7,717 nt of DNA from Oscillospiraceae bacterium. GTDB lineage: Bacteria; Bacillota; Clostridia; Oscillospirales; Ruminococcaceae. The position numbers and the translations under genes were made by a program. Shown one piece after another: positions 1-5,537 of this stretch (position 1 is its first letter; the number at the start of each line of letters is the position of its first letter). The notes under the pieces are model-generated. The model did not search any database, was not told where the DNA came from, and saw nothing but the letters and a program-made list of their open reading frames with translations. Where the stretch lies: positions 1-7,717 of the forward strand of contig JAFPPJ010000073.1 in assembly GCA_017410745.1 (NCBI GenBank), written 5' to 3'.

Positions 1-158
1 ACGACAGCCTCGTCTGCGACGCGACGGTTCCGCCACTTTCGAGCATACCGTTCGACTACGAGCGGCAGGGGTACGAATCGGCGGCGGCGCTCGCCGTGCT
101 TTTCGAAAAACCCGCGGCACACCTGCAGAAAAAAGAAGGGTTCGTCCGAAAGCGATGA
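1..158 (+). CDS. C-terminal fragment of a XylR/LacI-like sugar-responsive regulator (partial, probably truncated)
   Basis: An open frame enters from the left edge (first complete codon at base 3) and stops at TGA 156-158, giving 51 visible residues. The segment PPLSSIPFDYERQGYESAAA matches the conserved end of the periplasmic-binding-protein-like effector domain of LacI and XylR (AraC-type) regulators, where a PPL[ST]S/T motif is followed by a G-[YR]-x-AA helix. Such proteins normally continue from here with a final strand (LacI) or a whole AraC helix-turn-helix domain (XylR). This frame instead ends after a short lysine/arginine-rich tail that does not resemble either. GC is about 61% by hand count and its three arginine codons are CGG, CGA and CGA, unlike the AGA/AGG/CGC/CGT mixture downstream. 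The family call comes from motif memory. The protein could be a decayed or transferred gene, or the end of foreign sequence joined to this contig. Confidence 0.5.
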   Translation, partial: DSLVCDATVPPLSSIPFDYERQGYESAAALAVLFEKPAAHLQKKEGFVRKR

Positions 159-189
159 CAAGCCCGACAACACCTGATACTGCTTCAAA

Positions 190-195
190 AGGTGA
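190..195 (+). promoter_or_regulatory. Ribosome binding site of the lipoprotein gene
   Basis: AGGTGA lies four bases before ATG 200. It decides the start: the earlier in-frame ATG at 155 has no such site, overlaps the end of the preceding fragment, and would put 15 polar residues in front of a perfect lipoprotein signal peptide. Confidence 0.7.
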
Positions 196-199
196 AAAT

Positions 200-610
200 A
201 TGAAAAAGGCACTTATTATAGGGGCGGCAGCTTTGATGTTGTCCGGATGCAAATTTGATCCTTTACGGAATGATACGCAGGCGGTATACGGCCCTCCTCC
301 GACGGAAGAGTCCGTTACACAGCCGGCATCCGAGACAGAGATGTCAGAAACATCCATAGCCGAAACTACTTCATTTGATCCGGCAAAGAATGATAATCAG
401 ACAGAATACGGTGCTCCGCTTGCCGAGGAAGAATTCGATCCGGCTGATAACACCGCTGCCGCGTTGTATGGTCCTCCTCCTACCGATATCACTTTAGCTG
501 AGGATGAAGATATGGCTCTTATCGCAGAAGATCCTGAGGAGATAGAAGAGGAAGTAGCTGCGGAGGGAGCTGCTGACGACGAAGAGCTTATCGACGATGG
601 TGATGAATGA
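200..610 (+). CDS. Small repeat-containing lipoprotein, putative substrate of the adjacent radical SAM enzyme
   Basis: This 136-residue protein begins with a type II signal peptide: KK at 2-3, a hydrophobic core at 4-14 and lipobox LSGC with lipidated Cys17. It is therefore expected to be exported by Sec, acylated by Lgt, cut by LspA and anchored on the outer membrane face. The mature part carries three 16-residue repeats at 19-34, 59-74 and 79-94 with consensus FDPxxNxxxxxYGxPx, separated by a Ser/Thr/Glu-rich linker at 35-58. The tail (96-136) is extremely acidic, 21 of 41 residues being Asp or Glu, and no Lys or Arg occurs after residue 63. Cys17 is the only cysteine. The stop overlaps the start of the radical SAM gene (ATGA), so the two are translationally coupled. 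The YGPPP element recalls YG-P motifs near the N-terminus of Bacteroidetes lipoproteins paired with radical SAM enzymes (TIGR04134, from memory). A role as modified peptide is inference; no function is established. Confidence 0.85.
   Translation: MKKALIIGAAALMLSGCKFDPLRNDTQAVYGPPPTEESVTQPASETEMSETSIAETTSFDPAKNDNQTEYGAPLAEEEFDPADNTAAALYGPPPTDITLAEDEDMALIAEDPEEIEEEVAAEGAADDEELIDDGDE
254..481 (+). repeat. Three 16-residue protein repeats, FDPxxNxxxxxYGxPx, in the lipoprotein
   Basis: The units lie at 254-301, 374-421 and 434-481, each exactly 48 bases. Phe1, Asp2, Pro3, Asn6, Tyr12, Gly13 and Pro15 are identical in all three. The first and third units end YGPPP followed by Thr, and the middle one ends YGAPL followed by Ala. 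Conservation is at the protein level: codons differ between copies (TTT or TTC for Phe, GGC, GGT and GGT for Gly), so the repeats are not a fresh DNA duplication but appear to be held by selection on the peptide. Confidence 0.85.
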
Positions 611-1683
611 TGAGGACACTCGCAGATATTAAACGTTCACATCTTGATACACTTGCCGATTATCGTGATAAACTGAGAAAAGAGCCGCAGCTGCGGCATC
701 TTTTCTTTGAGCTGACCATGCGCTGCAACGAGCGCTGTCTGCACTGCGGCAGCCGCTGTGGTGATGTGGTGTCCGAGGAACTTCCTGCGGACGTGTTTAT
801 TGGTATCATCGACAAGGTAAAGAGGGATTTCAAAAAGCTCCCTATGCTTTGCATCACCGGCGGAGAGCCGCTTCTGCGCAAAGAGATATATGATATTATG
901 GGATACGCTTCATCTCAGGGCTTTGACTGGGGCATGACCTCAAACGGTACACTGATAGATGATGATGTTGCTCATAAGCTTTATCTTGCAGGGATGAAGA
1001 CTATATCCATCAGTATAGACGGACTTGAAGCCACTCACGACAATTTCAGGTTCACACCGGGCGGATATAAAGCAGCGATAAACGGCGTGAAGGCTTTGAC
1101 TTCACATGGCGGTTTTCAGCATATACAGGTCACGACCGTTGTCACACATAAGAGCATCGGCGAGCTTGACGCGCTTTTTGAGATAATGCTGGAACTTCCT
1201 ATAGATTCGTGGCGCGTGATAAATCTTGAGCCAATCGGAAGGGCAAAGAAGCTAAACGGGTATATGCTCACCAATGAGGATTATGTAAAGTTATTTTCCT
1301 TTATACGCAGCAAGAGAAATGAGGGCTATCCCGTTGAATACGGCTGTTCTCATTATCTTGGGCTCGATTATGAGCGTGAGGTGCGCAACTGGTATTTCCT
1401 GTGCAGCGCCGGAGTATACACAATGAGCATAATGGCCAACGGTGATATCGGCGGCTGTCTTGATATAGAGCGCAGACCGGAGACGATCATGGGAAATGTT
1501 CTGCGTGATGATCTGACAGATGTGTGGAACAACCGTTTCGATATATTCCGCAGACCTCTTTCCGACAGTTGTGCCAAGTGCCGCGACTGCAGCAGCGTAA
1601 GATACTGTGAGGGCGGTGCTCGTCATTGCTGGGATTATGACAAGAATGAACCGCAGATATGCTTTGAAGGCATACTGTTCTGA
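607..1683 (+). CDS. Radical SAM/SPASM domain peptide-modifying enzyme
   Basis: The 358-residue cytoplasmic enzyme should cleave S-adenosylmethionine reductively to generate a 5'-deoxyadenosyl radical. The radical SAM [4Fe-4S] motif is C40-x3-C44-x2-C47, with a further Cys51, followed by the SAM-binding GGEP at 85-88. The C-terminal SPASM region fits the family: C266-x12-G279-x4-C284, then C322, C325, C328, C334, C341 and C352, enough ligands for one or two auxiliary clusters. This places it with PqqE, anSME and RiPP-maturing enzymes. No RiPP recognition element is apparent before the core, since only about 30 residues precede it. The gene starts with ATGATG; ATG 607 overlaps the lipoprotein stop by four bases, and ATG 610 is a possible alternative. 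This coupling and the shared transcript make the upstream lipoprotein the obvious substrate candidate. It resembles TIGR04133-type enzymes of rSAM/lipoprotein pairs (from memory). The exact chemistry cannot be read from sequence. Confidence 0.9.
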   Translation: MMRTLADIKRSHLDTLADYRDKLRKEPQLRHLFFELTMRCNERCLHCGSRCGDVVSEELPADVFIGIIDKVKRDFKKLPMLCITGGEPLLRKEIYDIMGYASSQGFDWGMTSNGTLIDDDVAHKLYLAGMKTISISIDGLEATHDNFRFTPGGYKAAINGVKALTSHGGFQHIQVTTVVTHKSIGELDALFEIMLELPIDSWRVINLEPIGRAKKLNGYMLTNEDYVKLFSFIRSKRNEGYPVEYGCSHYLGLDYEREVRNWYFLCSAGVYTMSIMANGDIGGCLDIERRPETIMGNVLRDDLTDVWNNRFDIFRRPLSDSCAKCRDCSSVRYCEGGARHCWDYDKNEPQICFEGILF

Positions 1684-1685
1684 TC

Positions 1686-1724
1686 AAAGCCTGTGTGGAT
1701 GGTCATACTGTCCGCACAGGCTTT
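1686..1724 (+). terminator. Hairpin terminator after the radical SAM gene
   Basis: AAAGCCTGTGTGGA (1686-1699) pairs with TCCGCACAGGCTTT (1711-1724) in a 14-bp stem containing one G-U pair, with an 11-base loop. The stem starts three bases after the stop codon. Its 3' arm ends in CTTT followed by ATGCGG, so the U-tract is short. Position and stem strength support a terminator that separates the two-gene cassette from the following operon. Efficiency may be partial. Confidence 0.65.
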
Positions 1725-1729
1725 ATGCG

Positions 1730-1744
1730 GTTATAGCTTATAAC
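1730..1744. repeat. Short perfect inverted repeat in the intergenic region
   Basis: GTTATA (1730-1735) and TATAAC (1739-1744) are exact reverse complements around a GCT spacer. The site lies 67 bases upstream of the -35 element of the exchanger promoter. It could be a regulator half-site pair or a chance palindrome in AT-rich DNA. No known operator is recognised. Confidence 0.3.
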
Positions 1745-1810
1745 GATTCTCATAACATAAGTTAGTTTTATGAAAATTGTGTGATATACGAAAAAAATAA
1801 TAAATATGAC

Positions 1811-1839
1811 TTGATTTTGCCTCTGTAACGTGATAAAAT
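1811..1839 (+). promoter_or_regulatory. Extended -10 housekeeping promoter of the exchanger operon
   Basis: TTGATT (1811-1816) and TAAAAT (1834-1839) are 17 bases apart, and TG at 1831-1832 gives an extended -10. Transcription should begin near 1845-1848, leaving a 5' leader of only about 30 bases. It is the only clear promoter seen between the radical SAM gene and the window end. Confidence 0.7.
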
Positions 1840-1862
1840 TATACACGAATGTGTTTACACGG

Positions 1863-1868
1863 AAAGGG
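1863..1868 (+). promoter_or_regulatory. Ribosome binding site of the exchanger gene
   Basis: AAAGGG lies nine bases before ATG 1878. Together with the promoter at 1811-1839 it excludes the earlier in-frame ATG at 1830, which sits upstream of the predicted transcription start. Confidence 0.6.
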
Positions 1869-1877
1869 CAGTGTATT

Positions 1878-2831
1878 ATGAAAATTATTATTGATATCAT
1901 ATTATTGCTTGTAGGCTTCGTGCTTCTTATAAAGGGCGCTGATTTCTTCGTTGACGGCGCATCATCTCTTGCAAAGAAGCTGCGCGTGCCTTCGCTTATA
2001 GTCGGACTTACCATCGTTGCGATGGGTACGAGCGCACCGGAGCTTGCGGTATCCGTATCATCTGCGCTCAAGGGCAGCAATGCTCTTGCAGTGAGCAATG
2101 TTATAGGATCTAATATGTTCAATCTCCTGATAGTGCTCGGTGTATGCTCCATAATAAAGCCGACGAATGTCGCCGAGGACGTGATAAAGAGAGACTATCC
2201 CATCTCGCTGGGTGCCGCACTGCTCTTTGTGATATTCGTATCAAACGGGATAGTAGGACGTTTAGAGGGCGGTATACTGCTTGCGTGCCTTGTGGCTTAC
2301 ATCATATTCTCCATCATATCCGCAAGATCTCAGATCACCGATGAGGAGCCGCCTAAGGATTTCAAGGCTATCATATGCGCTCTGTGCATATTCGGCGGCG
2401 CTGCCGGCATAGTATTCGGCGGCAATCTTGTAGTCGATCATGCAAAGAATATCGCACTCGCAGCAGGCATGAGCGATACTCTCGTAGGTCTGACCATATG
2501 TGCGGTGGGCACATCGCTGCCCGAGCTCGTTACATCACTTACAGCTGCCAAGAAGGGCGAGAATGACATGGCTGTAGGAAATGTAGTAGGTTCCAACCTG
2601 TTCAATATCCTCGGTATCCTCGGCGTATCGGGTCTTATCTCTCCGATAGATCTCGGCGCTACCGCAGGAGATTCCGTAGTAGACAGCATTATTCTTCTTA
2701 TTGCCGCAATACTTGCATTCGTATGCTGTGTTACAGGCAGGAAGATATCCAAGATACAGGGTGCGATCATGACCTGTGCCTATGTTATATATATGGGTTA
2801 TGCCATCGCACGAAACTATCAACTGATATGA
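1878..2831 (+). CDS. YrbG-type calcium/sodium antiporter (CaCA family)
   Basis: A 317-residue integral membrane protein, close to the length of E. coli YrbG. It has the two inverted alpha-repeats of the Na+/Ca2+ exchanger superfamily: GTSAPE at 50-55 with NVIGSN at 74-79, and GTSLPE at 211-216 with NVVGSN at 235-240. The glutamates E55 and E216 and the asparagines in these motifs form the ion site in characterised family members. About ten hydrophobic segments flank a short polar loop at 150-162 that joins the halves. It should exchange Ca2+ for Na+ or H+ across the cytoplasmic membrane, but the actual ions cannot be read from the motifs. It is the first gene of the operon and ends nine bases before the glycosyltransferase. 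The start at 1878 was chosen over ATG 1830 because the promoter overlaps the longer form and membrane segment 1 begins right after residue 1. Confidence 0.92.
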   Translation: MKIIIDIILLLVGFVLLIKGADFFVDGASSLAKKLRVPSLIVGLTIVAMGTSAPELAVSVSSALKGSNALAVSNVIGSNMFNLLIVLGVCSIIKPTNVAEDVIKRDYPISLGAALLFVIFVSNGIVGRLEGGILLACLVAYIIFSIISARSQITDEEPPKDFKAIICALCIFGGAAGIVFGGNLVVDHAKNIALAAGMSDTLVGLTICAVGTSLPELVTSLTAAKKGENDMAVGNVVGSNLFNILGILGVSGLISPIDLGATAGDSVVDSIILLIAAILAFVCCVTGRKISKIQGAIMTCAYVIYMGYAIARNYQLI

Positions 2832-2840
2832 AAGGCTATC

Positions 2841-3770
2841 ATGTTATCTGTAATAATACCTGCTTTCAATGAGGAGAAGACCGCAGGAGAAGCAGCGGAT
2901 ACCATCACTTCGGTGCTTGAAGCAGAAAACATCCCCTATGAGATAATATTTGTGGATGACGGCTCCTCGGACAATACATGGGATATGATAAAGCAAGCCT
3001 CAGAAAGGCACGATGGCGTAAGAGGGCTTCATTTCTCCCGTAATTTCGGCAAGGAAGCCGCTATGTTCGCGGGTCTCGAAAATGTATCCGGCGACTGTGC
3101 TGTTGTGATAGACTGTGATCTGCAGCATCCGCCCGAGAAAATAGTCGAGATGTACAGGCTATGGGAACAGGGATATGAGGTCGTAGAGGGCATCAAGGAA
3201 GACAGGGGCACGGAAACCGCATTCCATCGTTTTGCGGCAGACAGCTTCTATAAGATCATAAGCGGTGCTACCGGTCTTGATATGTCCGCATCATCCGACT
3301 TCAAGCTGCTTGACCGCAAGGTGGTGGATACACTCAATCAGATGCCCGAAAGAAACACCTTCTTCCGTGCGCTGTCATTCTGGGTGGGATTCAAACGCGC
3401 CGAGGTAAGATATAAGGTACAGGAGAGAAAAGCTGGCGTGAGCAAATGGTCTACACGATCCCTTATACGATATGCCGTGAACAATATCGGCTCGTTCTCA
3501 TCCGCCCCCATAAAGATAATCACGGTGTTCGGGGTTATCATGCTCGCAGTGAGCGTGATTTTCGGCGTGATATCCATAGTGCAGAAATTCATGGGACAGG
3601 CTGCCGACGGCTTTACCACCGTAAATCTGCTGCTTCTGTTCTCATCGAGCATAATTATGATAAGCCTTGGAATAATAGGGTACTATGTGGCAAGGATATA
3701 TGACGAGATCAAGGGCAGACCGAGATATATAATATCAGAAAAGACCGATGAAGAGGTGCGCAATGACTGA
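2841..3770 (+). CDS. Membrane-anchored family 2 glycosyltransferase, DPM1/GtrB-like
   Basis: A 309-residue protein with an N-terminal GT-A domain and two C-terminal membrane segments at about 223-249 and 261-285. Visible motifs are the nucleotide-binding VDDGSSDNT at 38-46, the metal-binding DCD at 91-93 within DCDLQHPPE, RNTFFR at 171-176, and the acceptor-side QERKAGVSKW at 194-203. This is the layout of polyprenyl-phosphate glycosyltransferases (GtrB, CsbB, YkcC), which transfer glucose or another sugar from a nucleotide sugar to undecaprenyl phosphate for envelope glycosylation. No flippase or GT-C partner lies in the window, so the final acceptor is unknown. The preceding AAAGG is five bases from the start. 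The 3' end overlaps the aminotransferase gene by eight bases. The sugar donor is not predictable from the sequence. Confidence 0.9.
   Translation: MLSVIIPAFNEEKTAGEAADTITSVLEAENIPYEIIFVDDGSSDNTWDMIKQASERHDGVRGLHFSRNFGKEAAMFAGLENVSGDCAVVIDCDLQHPPEKIVEMYRLWEQGYEVVEGIKEDRGTETAFHRFAADSFYKIISGATGLDMSASSDFKLLDRKVVDTLNQMPERNTFFRALSFWVGFKRAEVRYKVQERKAGVSKWSTRSLIRYAVNNIGSFSSAPIKIITVFGVIMLAVSVIFGVISIVQKFMGQAADGFTTVNLLLLFSSSIIMISLGIIGYYVARIYDEIKGRPRYIISEKTDEEVRND
3751..3758 (+). promoter_or_regulatory. Ribosome binding site of the aminotransferase gene
   Basis: AAGAGGTG lies four bases before ATG 3763, inside the end of the glycosyltransferase gene. It favours 3763 over the in-frame ATG at 3748, which would lengthen the gene overlap to 23 bases. 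Confidence 0.6.
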
Positions 3771-4821
3771 CTGGAAAGATAATCTTATAAAAATTGCTCC
3801 GTATGTTGCAGGAGAGCAGCCCGATAAGTCCGATTTTATCAAGCTCAATGCGAATGAGAATCCTTATCCGCCATCTCCTATGGTAACTGAGGCTATAAAG
3901 AGCTTTGACGGCGAGAGCCTGAAAAGATATCCCAACGCAGATGCTCTTCCTCTCATGAAGGCCATCGCGGAGGATCTCGGTGTGGATCACAAAAATGTAT
4001 TCGTCGGAAACGGGTCGGATGATGTGCTGGCACAGTCCTTCCGCGCCTTCTTCAATTCCGACAAGCCTGTGATATTCCCGGATATCACATATTCATTCTA
4101 TCCTGTATGGTGTGAGATGTACAGGATACCCTACAAGACCATACCCGTAGATGAGAGCTTTAATATAAATGCGGCTGACTACGGCATAAAAAACGGCGGT
4201 GTGGTCATAGCCAATCCCAATGCACCTACAAGCATCGGCAGAGGCCTCGATTTCATGCGTGAGATACTTGACAGAAATCAGGGCAGTGTAGTCATTTCCG
4301 ATGAGGCATATGTTGATTTTGGCGGATGCACAGCTCTCCCTCTGCTCAAAGAGTATGAAAATCTCCTCGTAGTACGCACTTTCTCGAAATCCCGTTCTAT
4401 GGCAGGAAGCAGGATAGGATTTGCGGTAGGCGGAGAAACTCTCATATCAGCACTCCGTGCAGCAAAGGATTCCTATAATTCGTATCCTCTCGACAGCGTA
4501 GCGATCGCTGCAGGCTGCGCAAGCATCGCAGACAGGGAATATTTCACCCGGACGCTTTCAAAAGTAATGGCTACAAGAGACAGACTTACAGCCGCACTCA
4601 GGGATATGGGGTTTGTCGTGCCCGACAGCAGCACAAATTTCGTGTTTGCTCATCATGACAGATTCCGCGCGGAGGATATCTACAAATATCTTGTTACTAA
4701 GGATATATATGTCCGCTATTTCAGAAAACCCGAAAGGATAAACGATCATCTCAGGATCACTGTGGGCACTGATGAACAGACGGATATGCTGATAAACAGC
4801 CTGCGGGAATACATACGATGA
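3763..4821 (+). CDS. hisC: Histidinol-phosphate aminotransferase-like PLP enzyme
   Basis: A 352-residue fold-type I aminotransferase of normal HisC length. Landmarks are LNANENPYPPSP at 28-39 (the HisC N-terminal signature), VGNGSDD at 81-87, NPNAPTS at 151-157, SDEAYVDF at 179-186 (D180 to the pyridine nitrogen, Y183 to the PLP oxygen), FSKSRSMAGSRIG at 207-219 with K209 as the Schiff-base lysine and R217 to the PLP phosphate, and LRITVGT at 330-336, whose R331 contacts the substrate carboxylate. HisC converts imidazole-acetol phosphate and glutamate to histidinol phosphate, and homologues also act on aromatic amino acids. No other his gene is nearby, so the substrate is uncertain. The residue before PTS, an Asn that contacts PLP in many family members, is Ala here; I recall this variant in other HisC proteins. 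CobD (threonine-phosphate decarboxylase) is a less likely alternative. The gene lies in the operon two genes before a pyridoxal kinase. Confidence 0.85.
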   Translation: MTDWKDNLIKIAPYVAGEQPDKSDFIKLNANENPYPPSPMVTEAIKSFDGESLKRYPNADALPLMKAIAEDLGVDHKNVFVGNGSDDVLAQSFRAFFNSDKPVIFPDITYSFYPVWCEMYRIPYKTIPVDESFNINAADYGIKNGGVVIANPNAPTSIGRGLDFMREILDRNQGSVVISDEAYVDFGGCTALPLLKEYENLLVVRTFSKSRSMAGSRIGFAVGGETLISALRAAKDSYNSYPLDSVAIAAGCASIADREYFTRTLSKVMATRDRLTAALRDMGFVVPDSSTNFVFAHHDRFRAEDIYKYLVTKDIYVRYFRKPERINDHLRITVGTDEQTDMLINSLREYIR

Positions 4822-4838
4822 AGCCCGACCTGTCTAAC

Positions 4839-4848
4839 GGGGGCGGGA
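4839..4848 (+). promoter_or_regulatory. Ribosome binding site favouring the inner start of the ComF-like gene
   Basis: GGGGGCGGGA ends five bases before ATG 4854. The alternative ATG 4818 has an ATGA overlap with the aminotransferase stop but only a poor upstream site (GCGGGAA), and would add 12 residues that ComF proteins generally lack. Confidence 0.5.
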
Positions 4849-4853
4849 TAAAA

Positions 4854-5528
4854 ATGTTCCTCGTCGATCTGATCTTTCCAAGCAGATGCCCTTTCTGTGA
4901 CAAGGTGATACCCTATGACAGACTTTGCTGTGAGAGATGCTTCGATGAATGCAAATGGAGCGACGAGAATATCTGCCGTTACTGCGGCAAATCAGTGCTC
5001 CGCGGATGCCTGTGCGACGAGGTCACATATGATGAATGCGTATGTGCAGCGTATTACAGCGGGAATGCCCGCAAGGCCATACGCAATCTCAAATACAGGC
5101 ATGAGGGCGCAGGCGCTGTTGTTTTCGGCAGGGTACTGCACGATATGCTTATAGAGCGGGATCTCCTGAAAAGTATAGATATAGCCGTACCTGTACCCAT
5201 GTACAAGGGGAAACTGCGTGAAAGAGGCTATAACCAGGCAGAGCTTATCGCTCGTGAGATAGTCAGAAACACCGATATATCCATCAGGAATGATCTTATA
5301 TACAGGGATGATCCCGAGACAGAACAGCATCTGCTCGGTGCAGAGGAAAGGCGCAAAGCCGCTTTCTCACAGTACCATGCAGCAAAGGCAGAGCTTGACG
5401 GAGAAACTATACTTCTCATAGATGACGTACTTACCACTGGTTCTACATTCAGTGCCTGTACAGACGAACTCAGACGCATAGGAGCAGGAAAGGTTATATG
5501 CGCAGCGGCTGTCACCGCAGGAGAATAA
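4854..5528 (+). CDS. ComF family protein (ComFC-like phosphoribosyltransferase domain)
   Basis: The 224-residue protein starts MFLVDLIFPSRCPFC, the standard ComF opening in which a short hydrophobic helix leads into a zinc-binding region. Candidate metal ligands are C12, C15, C26 and C29, followed by C41, C44, C52 and C54. A type I phosphoribosyltransferase domain follows, with VPVPMYKGKLRERGYNQAE at 112-130 and the PRPP-binding LLIDDVLTTGST at 187-198 (acidic pair D190-D191). In naturally competent bacteria ComFC helps move incoming single-stranded DNA in the cytoplasm, together with the ComFA helicase. No comFA or other competence gene is in the window, and the domain is widespread in non-competent species, so a competence role is uncertain. 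It lies between hisC and the pyridoxal kinase, nine bases before the latter. A longer form from ATG 4818 is possible. Confidence 0.85.
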   Translation: MFLVDLIFPSRCPFCDKVIPYDRLCCERCFDECKWSDENICRYCGKSVLRGCLCDEVTYDECVCAAYYSGNARKAIRNLKYRHEGAGAVVFGRVLHDMLIERDLLKSIDIAVPVPMYKGKLRERGYNQAELIAREIVRNTDISIRNDLIYRDDPETEQHLLGAEERRKAAFSQYHAAKAELDGETILLIDDVLTTGSTFSACTDELRRIGAGKVICAAAVTAGE

Positions 5529-5537
5529 GGTGAGGAT

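Noticed and set aside
254..481. Repeated units considered as a CRISPR-like or DNA direct-repeat array
   Set aside because: The units are in frame, conserved as protein but not as DNA, and unevenly spaced (120 then 60 bases between unit starts).
1760..1790. Second promoter with GATATA/TATACG as the -10
   Set aside because: The hexamer at the proper 17-base distance upstream (AGTTAG) does not resemble a -35 element.
1840..1877. Mn2+ or Ca2+-type riboswitch before the exchanger
   Set aside because: The predicted leader is about 30 bases, too short for a known metal riboswitch aptamer, and shows no stable stem.
1703..2152. 149-residue minus-strand open frame
   Set aside because: It runs antisense through the intergenic region, promoter and first alpha-repeat of the exchanger. 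Its composition is that of a reversed membrane gene and no domain is visible.
3763..4821. CobD (threonine-phosphate decarboxylase) identity
   Set aside because: The LNANENPYPPSP opening and LRITVGT ending fit HisC better, and no cobalamin gene lies nearby.
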